A DNA stretch of 6,090 nt from Candidatus Hydrogenedentota bacterium (GTDB lineage Bacteria > Hydrogenedentota > Hydrogenedentia > Hydrogenedentales > CAITNO01): assembly GCA_029554925.1 (NCBI GenBank), contig JAKPUV010001125.1:1-6090 (forward strand). The letters run 5' to 3'. Under the pieces are notes generated by a model, which saw only the letters and a program-made list of their open reading frames with translations, was not told the origin of the DNA and made no database searches. Position numbers and translations under genes: made by a program. The number at the start of each line of letters is the position of its first letter. The stretch's first letter is position 1. Below, in pieces: positions 1 through 6,090 of the stretch.

Positions 1-2285
1 ACCTGAGCATCGGCCAGGAGGGCGCGGCGGTCGGCGAGGCGCTCCACCTCACGGTGGACGACCACATCTACGGCAGCCACCGCAGCCACGGCGAGTTCAT
101 CGCCAAGGGGCTGCGGGCGGTGCAGGACCTCGCGGGCGGCGCGCTGGAGCAGGTCATGACGTCGTACTTCGACGGCGCGATCCTGAAGGTGGTGGAGGCG
201 AACGACCCCGACTGGACCGGGCTTTCGCTGACCCCGGCGGGGAAGAAGAAGCCCGCGCTGGCGACGGGCGAGCCGGAGGAGCGGGGGATTGACTTCCTGC
301 TCTACGGGCTGCTGGCCGAGATTTTCGCCCGCGAGACGGGCTTCCACAAGGGCATGGGCGGCTCCATGCACGCCTTCTTCCCGCCCTTCGGCGTGTATCC
401 GGCGAACGCCATCGTGGGCGGCAGCGCGGACATCGCGACGGGCGCGGCGCTCTACAAGCGCATCGCCGGGCTCAAGGGCATCGCCGTGGCCAACATCGGC
501 GACGCGTCCATCGGCTGCGGCCCCGTGTGGGAGGCCCTCGGCTTCGCGTCCATGGCGCAGTTCAAGAGCCTGTGGCCCGAGGTCGCCCGCGGCGGCCTGC
601 CCATCATCTACAACTTCATGGACAACTTCTACGGCATGGGCGGACAGCCCATCGGCGAGACGGCGGGCTTCGACCGGCTGGCCCGCGTGGGCGCGGCGCT
701 CAACCCCGAAAACATGCACGCCGAGGTGGTGGACGGGAACAACCCGCTGGCCCTGGCCGACGCCTACCGGCGCAAGCTGGAAGTCATCAAGAAGGGCGAC
801 GGCCCCGTGTTCCTCGACGTGCTGTGCTACCGCCAGTCGGGCCACTCGCCGAGCGACCAGTCGGCCTACCGCGAGCGCGACGAGATTGACCTGTGGCGCG
901 CCGTGGACCCGCTGGTGGAGTTCGCCGGCAAGCTGACCGCCGAGGGCCTCGCCACGGAGGACCAGCTCGCCGAAATCCGCGACTACGCCACCCGCAAGGT
1001 CACCAAGGCCTGCCGCCTCGCCGCGAGCGACGCCATCAGCCCGCGCATGGTGCTCACGCCGCACGCCGGCGTGTCGCAGCTGCTCTTCTCCAACGTTGAG
1101 GAGAAGGAGCTGCCCGGCCTCGCCCGTAAGGAGGACATGCTCCAGTCCGTGGACGAGAACCCGCGCGTGAAGGCCATCGCCAAGAAGTCCCGCAGCGGCA
1201 TCGCCGAGGACGGCTCGGTCCTCAAGGCGACCAAGGCGGTCACCCTCGGCGAGTCCCTCTTCGAGGTGGTCCTGCACCACTTTGCCAACGACTCCCGCGT
1301 CATCGCCTACGGCGAGGAGAACCGTGAGTGGGGCGGCGCCTTCGCCGTGTACCAGACCCTCAGCGAGACGGTCCCCTACCACCGGCTCTTCAACTCGCCC
1401 ATCTCCGAGGCGGCCATCGTCGGCACCGCCGTCGGCGCGGCCATGGAGGGCGCGCGGCCCCTGGTCGAGCTCATGTACTGCGACTTCATGGGCCGCGCGG
1501 GCGACGAGGTGTTCAACCAGATGCCCAAGTGGCAGGCCATGTCGGCGGGCATCCTGAAGCTGCCCATCGTGCTGCGCGTGTCCGTGGGCGCGAAATACGG
1601 CGCGCAGCACTCGCAGGACTGGACCGCGCTCTGCGCGCACGTGCCGGGGCTCAAGGTCGTCTTCCCCGCCACGCCCTACAGCGCCAAGGGACTGCTCGCG
1701 TCGGCCATGCGCGGCAGCGACCCCGTCGTCTTCTTCGAGAGCCAGCGCCTGTACAACCAGGTGGAGGTGTTCCAGCCCGGCGGCGTGCCCGCCGAGTACT
1801 ACACCCTGCCCATCGGCGAGCCCGCCGTCATGAAGGAGGGCAACGACCTCACCATCCTCACCTTCGGCGCAACGCTCTACCGCGCCATGGACGCCGCGAA
1901 GCGCTTTGAGCAGGAGTTCGGCGTCAGCGTCGAGGTCATTGACGGGCGCACCCTCGTGCCCTTCAACTACGGCCCCGTCGTCGAGTCACTCAAGAAGACC
2001 GGCAAGATCATCGTGGCCAGCGACGCCTGCGAGCGCGGCAGCTACCTGCACACCGTCGCCGGGCAGCTCAGCCAGATTGCCTTCGACGAGCTGGACGCCC
2101 CCGTGTGCGTCGTCGGCGCGCAGAACTGGATCGTGCCGCCCGCCGAGATGGAGGAGGACTACTTCCCGCAGGCCTTCAGCTTCCTCGACGCGTACCACCA
2201 GCAGATCCGACCCCTGCCGGGCTACACCCCGAAGATCACCCGCACCCCTGAAGAGATGATCGCCCTCAACCGCCAGGGCATCTGA
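1..2285 (+). CDS. 2-oxoacid dehydrogenase E1 component, fused alpha and beta subunits (5'-partial)
   Basis: Thiamine-diphosphate-dependent E1, which decarboxylates a 2-oxoacid and passes the acyl group to a lipoyl E2. The frame is open from position 3. The 17 codons before the GTG at 54 encode an E1-alpha motif (SIGQEGAAVGEAL), so 54 is not the start and the N-terminus is missing. Alpha half: GGSMH near 360, a cofactor motif from GDA (498) to DNFYGM (621-638), and the loop GHSPSDQSAYR at 840-872. A linker of about 65 residues leads to the beta half (from about 1240). There PISE (Glu codon 1407) matches the Glu that contacts the cofactor aminopyrimidine, and QHSQ holds the catalytic His (codon 1608). 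The C-terminal transketolase-like domain follows. Oddities: GDA and DN replace canonical GDG and NN, and the alpha half has insertions of about 60 and 12 residues. Fused E1s are known in several bacterial phyla. The substrate (pyruvate, branched-chain oxoacid or other) cannot be read. No E2 or E3 gene is visible. Confidence 0.93.
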   Translation, partial: LSIGQEGAAVGEALHLTVDDHIYGSHRSHGEFIAKGLRAVQDLAGGALEQVMTSYFDGAILKVVEANDPDWTGLSLTPAGKKKPALATGEPEERGIDFLLYGLLAEIFARETGFHKGMGGSMHAFFPPFGVYPANAIVGGSADIATGAALYKRIAGLKGIAVANIGDASIGCGPVWEALGFASMAQFKSLWPEVARGGLPIIYNFMDNFYGMGGQPIGETAGFDRLARVGAALNPENMHAEVVDGNNPLALADAYRRKLEVIKKGDGPVFLDVLCYRQSGHSPSDQSAYRERDEIDLWRAVDPLVEFAGKLTAEGLATEDQLAEIRDYATRKVTKACRLAASDAISPRMVLTPHAGVSQLLFSNVEEKELPGLARKEDMLQSVDENPRVKAIAKKSRSGIAEDGSVLKATKAVTLGESLFEVVLHHFANDSRVIAYGEENREWGGAFAVYQTLSETVPYHRLFNSPISEAAIVGTAVGAAMEGARPLVELMYCDFMGRAGDEVFNQMPKWQAMSAGILKLPIVLRVSVGAKYGAQHSQDWTALCAHVPGLKVVFPATPYSAKGLLASAMRGSDPVVFFESQRLYNQVEVFQPGGVPAEYYTLPIGEPAVMKEGNDLTILTFGATLYRAMDAAKRFEQEFGVSVEVIDGRTLVPFNYGPVVESLKKTGKIIVASDACERGSYLHTVAGQLSQIAFDELDAPVCVVGAQNWIVPPAEMEEDYFPQAFSFLDAYHQQIRPLPGYTPKITRTPEEMIALNRQGI

Positions 2286-2312
2286 CTGCGGGGAACGACC
2301 GCCCGAAAAACG

Positions 2313-2349
2313 CATCCCCCGGAGCGCGCACCCGCCGCTCCGGGGGATG
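2313..2349. terminator. Bidirectional intrinsic terminator between convergent genes
   Basis: A perfect 14-bp stem (2313-2326 with 2336-2349) encloses a 9-nt loop. On the + strand it is followed at once by TTTTTG (2350-2355) and more T-rich sequence, a strong intrinsic terminator 28 nt after the E1 stop. On the - strand the stem is followed by CG and then five T (2310-2306), so the same hairpin can end transcription of the glycosyltransferase gene arriving from the other side. A smaller 7-bp GC hairpin (2369-2386) lies just after the glycosyltransferase stop. Confidence 0.88.
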
Positions 2350-2388
2350 TTTTTGTCTGTGTTCTTCCCGGCGCCCCCCGGCGCCGCC

Positions 2389-4902
2389 CTATGACGTCCC
2401 GTCGCAGCGCGCGGCCGCGTCGGTCACGGCCCGCCGCTCGGGGCTGCCTTCCGCCGTCTGCCCCGCGGCCGCCGCCAGTTCGGCGCGGCCCTCGTCGGCG
2501 CGGCCCAGGGCGCACAGCAGCGCGCCGAGGTTCACCCGCGCCGTGAGAAAGGCCGGGTCGGCCTCCAGCGCGCGGCGGTAGGCCGCCTCCGCCCCGGGGG
2601 CGTCGCCCAGCCGCGCGCGCATGAAGCCCAGGTTGTTCCACGCCGCCGCAAAGGCGGGGTCCGCCTCAGCCGCCTTCAGATACCGCTCCGCCGCGCCCGC
2701 CGCGTCGCCCCGCGCCTCGGCGCAGCGGCCCAGGCTGTACAGCGCCCGCGCGTCGCCGGGGTCCGCCTCCAGCGCGCGCTGGAACTCCGCCTCCGCGTCC
2801 TCCGCCTTCCCCAGGTCGAGGAGGGCGTTGCCGAGGTTGATCCGCGCGAGCAGGAAATCCGGGCGCGCCGCCAGCGCGGCGCGGTAATGTTCAGCGGCCT
2901 CCTCCGGGTGGCCCGACGCGGCCAGCAGCCAGCCGAGGTTGTTGTGCGCCTCGGCAAAGTCCGGCTTGAGCGCCAGCGCGCGGGCGTACTCCTCCGCCGC
3001 GCCAGGCGGATCGCCGGCGGCCGCGCGCGCTCGGCCCAGGTCATACACCGCGTAGGGGTCCGCGGGCCGGAGCCGGGCCGCCTCCGCTAGGTGCTCCACG
3101 GCCTCCGCCGCCGCGCCCGTCTCCAGCAGCAGCCGCCCGAGGTTCCCGCGCGCGGGGGCGAAGAACGCATTTGTCTCCACGGCCCGCCGGTAGTGTTCCA
3201 GCGCGGCCGCCGGGTCGCCCGAGCGCTCGGCCTCCACGCCCAGATTCAGATGGGCCGCCGTGTTCGCGGGGTTGTGCGCCAGCGCTTTCCCGTACCATTC
3301 CCGCGCCCCGGCCGCGTCGCCCGCGCGGGCGCGCAGGCGGCCCAGGTTGTTGCACACGAGCGACGGGTCCGCGCCCGTCTCCAGGGCCTCCAGATACTCC
3401 TTGGCGGCGCTCTCCAGGTCGCCCCCCTCCGTGTGCGCCAGCGCCCGGCGCAGGTGCCAGGTGCCCTCCGAGGGGGTGTAGCCCGCGAAGTCGCGGGACG
3501 CCGCCAGCCAGAGCAGCGCCGCGGCGGCCGCCCAGGCCAGCGCGGGCCGCCACGCCCCGCGCCGCAGGCGGCCCAGGGCGAAGGCGACGCCGTAGCCGGC
3601 GAAGAGGATCATGCACGGCAGCAGCGGCACGCGGTACCGGCCCGCGATGAAGTAGGGAAGCACGGAGAGGAAGTAGACCGGCACAAAGAGCAGCGCCGCG
3701 CCCGCCCCAGTCCCCGCCCCCCGCCGCCGTGAGAGCATCCATGCGCCCGCCCCGGCGAGGAACAGGGCCAGCAGCAGGGGGAATCCGGGCAGCGGCCCGA
3801 GGACGGCGGAGCGCTGTTTGTCCAGCTCCACCACCGTGTCGTTGGTCACCTCGCGCGGCCCCCAGAAGAGCAGGGTCTTGCGGAGCGTGTTCTTCAGGAA
3901 CAGGCCGGGGTTGTGGGCGATGAAGTCGAGCCCCTCGCGGTAGAAGTACCGGTTGGCCTCGGAATGGGAGACGTGGTCGCGGTTCAGTTTGCGGGCCACG
4001 CCGCGCACAATGGCCGGGTAGTCGAAGCAGCTCCAGTTGTCCACCCCGGCCAGCTCGCGCAGGCCGGGCACGCGCGGCTCCACCAGGCTCGCCTCCGCGT
4101 TGTTCCCCACGAGGAAGTTGATGCCGCCGTAGGAGGAGAGGAAGACGAAGTCGCGGGCGACGCGGTAGTTGCGGACGAAGACGGGGGCCGTCACAGCCAG
4201 CAGGCCCAGCGCCAGCAGCGCCGCCGCGGGCAGCCAGCGCCGCAGCAAACCGCGCCGCCGCGCCGCGCCCCACATCCACAGGAGCAGCGCGGGCAGGAAG
4301 AGCAGGCCGTTGGGCCGGAACAGGGCGAACAGGCCGAGCAGCAGCCCCAGCGCAAGGCCCAGCCCCGTCCGCGGGCGCGCCGCCCACGCGGCGGCCGCGT
4401 GCATCAGCAGCAGCACGAGGAGGACCACGACGGCGGGATAGGTGAGCTGGGTCTCGTAGTAGGGGAAGACCCAGTAGCCCGCCATGAACAGCGCCGTCCA
4501 GAAGGCGGCCCCCGGCCCGAAGAGGCGGCGCGCCAGCAGCCACGCCAGCAGGGCATTGAGCAGGCCGAGGGAAAGCTGGACGATGCGGGGCGCCCAGTCG
4601 TTTACGCCGAAGACCGCGTAGACCCCGGCGAGGAAGAAGGGGTATCCCGGCGGGCGCCCGTAGGGGGTGGTGCGGATTTCGGGGTCCGGCATGCCCTCGG
4701 GCGGGGTCCAGTCGCCCGTGACCAGGGCTTCGGCCCAGTGGGCGTTGTACTGCGGGTCGTAGAGCGGGTGGGAAAACTCGGGGGACTGCGCGGCCTCGCC
4801 CAGCCAGGCCAGGCGCAGCCCCGCGCCGAGCAGCAGCACCAGCGCGAGGGCCAGCAGCTCCCCCCAGGGGAAGCGTCGGGCGGTCGGCGGGGTGTCGCTC
4901 AT
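2389..4902 (-). CDS. GT-C (ArnT/PMT-like) membrane glycosyltransferase with C-terminal TPR domain
   Basis: An 837-residue inner-membrane protein, probably transferring a sugar from a polyprenyl-phosphate donor on the periplasmic side. Residues 14-468 carry about 11 hydrophobic helices. After helix 1 comes an outer loop with YDPQYNAHWAEAL, where Asp49 (codon 4758-4756) is the best candidate catalytic acid, then GRPPGYPFFLAG (82-93). Other family-like motifs are RPNGL (196-200), RNYRV followed by GGINFLVGNN (244-268), and GRYRVPLLP (421-429). Arg-rich loops at 124-126, 176-178, 215-222, 392-394 and 445-448 fit the cytoplasmic side and leave the C-terminus outside. Residues 480-820 are ten 34-residue TPR units. 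The ATG at 4902 has GGAGA 10 nt upstream, and no in-frame alternative looks better. Donor sugar and acceptor are unknown; protein O-glycosylation and envelope-glycan modification are both possible. Stop is TAG. It stands alone, 120 bp downstream of the phosphofructokinase gene and apparently separated from it by a terminator. Confidence 0.85.
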   Translation of the reverse strand: MSDTPPTARRFPWGELLALALVLLLGAGLRLAWLGEAAQSPEFSHPLYDPQYNAHWAEALVTGDWTPPEGMPDPEIRTTPYGRPPGYPFFLAGVYAVFGVNDWAPRIVQLSLGLLNALLAWLLARRLFGPGAAFWTALFMAGYWVFPYYETQLTYPAVVVLLVLLLMHAAAAWAARPRTGLGLALGLLLGLFALFRPNGLLFLPALLLWMWGAARRRGLLRRWLPAAALLALGLLAVTAPVFVRNYRVARDFVFLSSYGGINFLVGNNAEASLVEPRVPGLRELAGVDNWSCFDYPAIVRGVARKLNRDHVSHSEANRYFYREGLDFIAHNPGLFLKNTLRKTLLFWGPREVTNDTVVELDKQRSAVLGPLPGFPLLLALFLAGAGAWMLSRRRGAGTGAGAALLFVPVYFLSVLPYFIAGRYRVPLLPCMILFAGYGVAFALGRLRRGAWRPALAWAAAAALLWLAASRDFAGYTPSEGTWHLRRALAHTEGGDLESAAKEYLEALETGADPSLVCNNLGRLRARAGDAAGAREWYGKALAHNPANTAAHLNLGVEAERSGDPAAALEHYRRAVETNAFFAPARGNLGRLLLETGAAAEAVEHLAEAARLRPADPYAVYDLGRARAAAGDPPGAAEEYARALALKPDFAEAHNNLGWLLAASGHPEEAAEHYRAALAARPDFLLARINLGNALLDLGKAEDAEAEFQRALEADPGDARALYSLGRCAEARGDAAGAAERYLKAAEADPAFAAAWNNLGFMRARLGDAPGAEAAYRRALEADPAFLTARVNLGALLCALGRADEGRAELAAAAGQTAEGSPERRAVTDAAARCDGTS
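2443..3465 (-). repeat. Ten tandem TPR units (34 residues, 102 nt each)
   Basis: Protein residues 480-820 of the glycosyltransferase form ten consecutive units with the TPR pattern (N/W-x-L-G near the start, A and Y/F in helix B, P at the end). The conserved Gly recurs at residues 521, 555, 589, 623, 657, 691, 725, 759 and 793, exactly 34 apart with no insertion. The first unit has Ala487 in that place, and the tenth is degenerate after its first helix. Frequent unit endings are EADPAF, LKPDFA and ARPDFL. The units diverge in sequence, so this is a protein-level repeat and not a recent DNA duplication. TPR arrays usually bind peptides or partner proteins. Confidence 0.92.
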
Positions 4903-4912
4903 GGTGCGGGGG

Positions 4913-4917
4913 TCTCC
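4913..4917 (-). promoter_or_regulatory. Ribosome binding site of the glycosyltransferase gene
   Basis: On the - strand GGAGA lies 10 nt before the ATG at 4902. It matches the Shine-Dalgarno core and supports this start. The spacing is slightly long but acceptable. Confidence 0.5.
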
Positions 4918-4973
4918 GGTTCGCGCCCTATCTTACCCCAAACCGCGCGGAACGGGCATGCCCAAAGACGGAA

Positions 4974-5003
4974 CCGCCCCCGGACCTCGGGGTCCGGGGG
5001 CGG
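4974..5003 (-). terminator. Probable terminator of the phosphofructokinase gene
   Basis: A perfect 13-bp GC-rich stem (4974-4986 with 4991-5003) with a 4-nt loop lies 19 nt after the phosphofructokinase stop. Read on the - strand the tail is TTCCGTCTTT, only moderately U-rich, so termination may be partial or depend on other factors. On the + strand the stem is followed by GGAAAAG, which does not fit a terminator. It separates the phosphofructokinase from the glycosyltransferase on the same strand. Confidence 0.7.
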
Positions 5004-5022
5004 GGAAAAGCGGGGGGCCGGG

Positions 5023-6090
5023 CTACTTGTTGAGGATCTTCTCGACGCGCGGGGCCTGGATGCGCTCCATGAGCGGCATCTGGCCGACGAGCGGCCGGGC
5101 GTAGCGGAGGAAGTCGTCGGTCACGTAGTTGCCCTCGGCGTTGATGAAGCCCGCGGGCATCTCGGTGGAGTGGCGTGCGACGGTCTCCAGCGGCGTCAGG
5201 AAGTAGGACACGGCGTAGTCGCCCTCGCGCTTGATGGCGACGGACCCGTCCACGTTGTGCCAGATGGCGTACTGGGCGGCCTTCTCGCCGACCTCGCGGG
5301 CCTCGTACTGGTCGACCTCGGACACGCAGCCGAGGAAGGAGCGCTGGAGGTAGCCGAACGTGTCCGACCGGACGCGCTTGATGCCCATGGCCTTGACGTC
5401 GGCCGCGAGCAGGTCGCCGAGGGCGCCGGTGCCGGAGAGCTGCACGTTGCCGTGCGAGTCCTTCTCGCCGCCGGTGAAGGCGGTGATGATGGGCGTGCCG
5501 TTCTCGTCCACGATCCCCTCGGAGGCGGCGATGACGCAGCGGCCGTACTTCTCGTACACGGCCTTGACGTCGGCGAGGAACTTCTCCTTCACGAAGGCGC
5601 GCTCGGGCAGGTAGATGAGGTGCGGGCCGTCGTCCGGATACTTCTTCGCCAGGGCGCTGGCGGCGGTCAGGAAGCCCGCGTGGCGGCCCATGACCACGCC
5701 CACATGCACGCCGGGCAGCGCGCGGTTATCAAGGCCCAGGCCGATAAAGCTCTGGCCCACGAACTTCGCCGCGCTGGGGTAGCCGGGCGTATGGTCGTTG
5801 TGCATCAGGTCGTTATCGATGGTCTTGGGGATGTGGATGGCGCGGAATTCGTAATGCGATTTTTCCGCCTGCTCGTTGACGATGCGCACCGTATCGGCCG
5901 AGTCGTTGCCGCCGATATAGAAAAAGTAGCGCACGTTGTGCATACGGAACACATTGAATATCTCTTCGCAGTATTTTTCATCCGGCTTGTCGCGGGTAGA
6001 GCCCAGCGCGCTGGACGGGGTCACGGCCACGCGTTCCAGATTGTTGGTGGTCTCCTGCGTCAGATCCAGAAAGTTCTCGTTGATGATGCC
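5023..6090 (-). CDS. 6-phosphofructokinase, pyrophosphate-dependent type (5'-partial)
   Basis: Phosphorylates fructose 6-phosphate to the 1,6-bisphosphate, probably with pyrophosphate as donor, so the step would be reversible. The frame stays open to the window end and the residues before the GTG at 6030 are family-like (GIINENF, then TPSSALGS). That GTG is therefore internal, and perhaps 50-60 N-terminal residues, including the first glycine-rich motif, are missing. Motifs in order: YIGGNDSADT (GGND at 5913-5902), PKTIDND (5829-5809) with the catalytic Asp, MGRHAGFL (5691-5668), ASEG, and YLQRSF in the substrate-binding region. GGND in place of GGDG, and Lys in PKTIDND in place of the Gly of ATP enzymes (PGTIDND), point to pyrophosphate use by family knowledge; the donor is not proven. 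Stop is TAG at 5025-5023. Oddity: codons upstream of about 5727 use A/T third bases far more often than the rest of the gene. Confidence 0.93.
   Translation of the reverse strand, partial: GIINENFLDLTQETTNNLERVAVTPSSALGSTRDKPDEKYCEEIFNVFRMHNVRYFFYIGGNDSADTVRIVNEQAEKSHYEFRAIHIPKTIDNDLMHNDHTPGYPSAAKFVGQSFIGLGLDNRALPGVHVGVVMGRHAGFLTAASALAKKYPDDGPHLIYLPERAFVKEKFLADVKAVYEKYGRCVIAASEGIVDENGTPIITAFTGGEKDSHGNVQLSGTGALGDLLAADVKAMGIKRVRSDTFGYLQRSFLGCVSEVDQYEAREVGEKAAQYAIWHNVDGSVAIKREGDYAVSYFLTPLETVARHSTEMPAGFINAEGNYVTDDFLRYARPLVGQMPLMERIQAPRVEKILNK

Noticed and set aside
54..56. GTG as start codon of the E1 gene
   Set aside because: In-frame codons from position 3 encode conserved E1-alpha residues, so the gene begins before the window.
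2369..2386. Small CGGCGCC hairpin just after the glycosyltransferase stop codon as a separate terminator
   Set aside because: The stem is only 7 bp and no T run follows on either strand; the larger hairpin beside it is the better terminator.
3091..3732. Long + strand open frame antisense to the TPR region
   Set aside because: Arg/Pro-rich composition with no domain-like pattern; explained by GC-rich codons of the real gene on the other strand.
3041..4543. A 500-codon open frame on the - strand overlapping the glycosyltransferase gene in another frame
   Set aside because: Its product is low-complexity Arg/Gly/Ala/Pro sequence, the usual shadow of a very GC-rich gene. The overlapping frame has clear membrane helices and TPR motifs.
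4930..4935. TAAGAT on the - strand as a -10 promoter element for the glycosyltransferase gene
   Set aside because: It matches only 4 of 6 consensus bases and there is no acceptable -35 element at 16-18 bp. A promoter probably lies in this gap, but I cannot place it.
4954..4963. Perfect 10-bp palindrome GGGCATGCCC between the glycosyltransferase and phosphofructokinase genes
   Set aside because: Could be an operator half, but a single short GC-rich palindrome is expected by chance in such DNA and no second copy is seen nearby.
6028..6030. GTG as start codon of the phosphofructokinase gene
   Set aside because: The frame continues to position 6090 with family-like residues, so the true start lies outside the window.
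1..6090. A shared central-metabolism cluster of phosphofructokinase and E1
   Set aside because: The two genes are on opposite strands, separated by an unrelated membrane protein gene and two terminators, so the sequence does not support a functional cluster.

Overview
This is a 6.1 kb stretch of a very GC-rich bacterial chromosome. Third codon positions are almost always G or C. It holds three protein genes, two of them cut by the window edges, and no RNA genes, mobile elements or CRISPR repeats that I can see. The gene types (a fused alpha-beta 2-oxoacid dehydrogenase E1, a pyrophosphate-type phosphofructokinase, and a membrane glycosyltransferase carrying tetratricopeptide repeats) suggest an environmental bacterium, perhaps of the planctomycete/verrucomicrobial sphere or a phylum such as Hydrogenedentota. 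That placement is a low-confidence inference from family resemblance.

Layout. Positions 1-2285 (+) encode the thiamine-diphosphate-dependent E1 component of a 2-oxoacid dehydrogenase, alpha and beta halves in one chain, with its N-terminus outside the window. Positions 2286-2388 are a convergent intergenic gap with a strong hairpin that looks like a bidirectional terminator. Positions 2389-4902 (-) encode an 837-residue integral membrane glycosyltransferase of the GT-C (ArnT/PMT-like) type, followed by ten uninterrupted 34-residue TPR units. Positions 4903-5022 are a second gap with a perfect 13-bp hairpin that probably ends the next gene. Positions 5023-6090 (-) encode most of a pyrophosphate-type 6-phosphofructokinase, with its N-terminus outside the window.

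How the genes relate. The phosphofructokinase acts in upper glycolysis. The E1 enzyme would oxidatively decarboxylate pyruvate or a branched-chain 2-oxoacid. They are on opposite strands with an unrelated membrane protein between them, so this is not a shared operon. Each gene appears to be its own transcription unit on the 3' side.

Nothing here amounts to a new multi-gene system. The observations most worth checking are: the TMTC-like GT-C plus TPR architecture with a predicted periplasmic repeat domain; a divergent cofactor motif and two insertions in the E1 alpha half; and a sharp change of codon usage inside the phosphofructokinase gene near position 5727.
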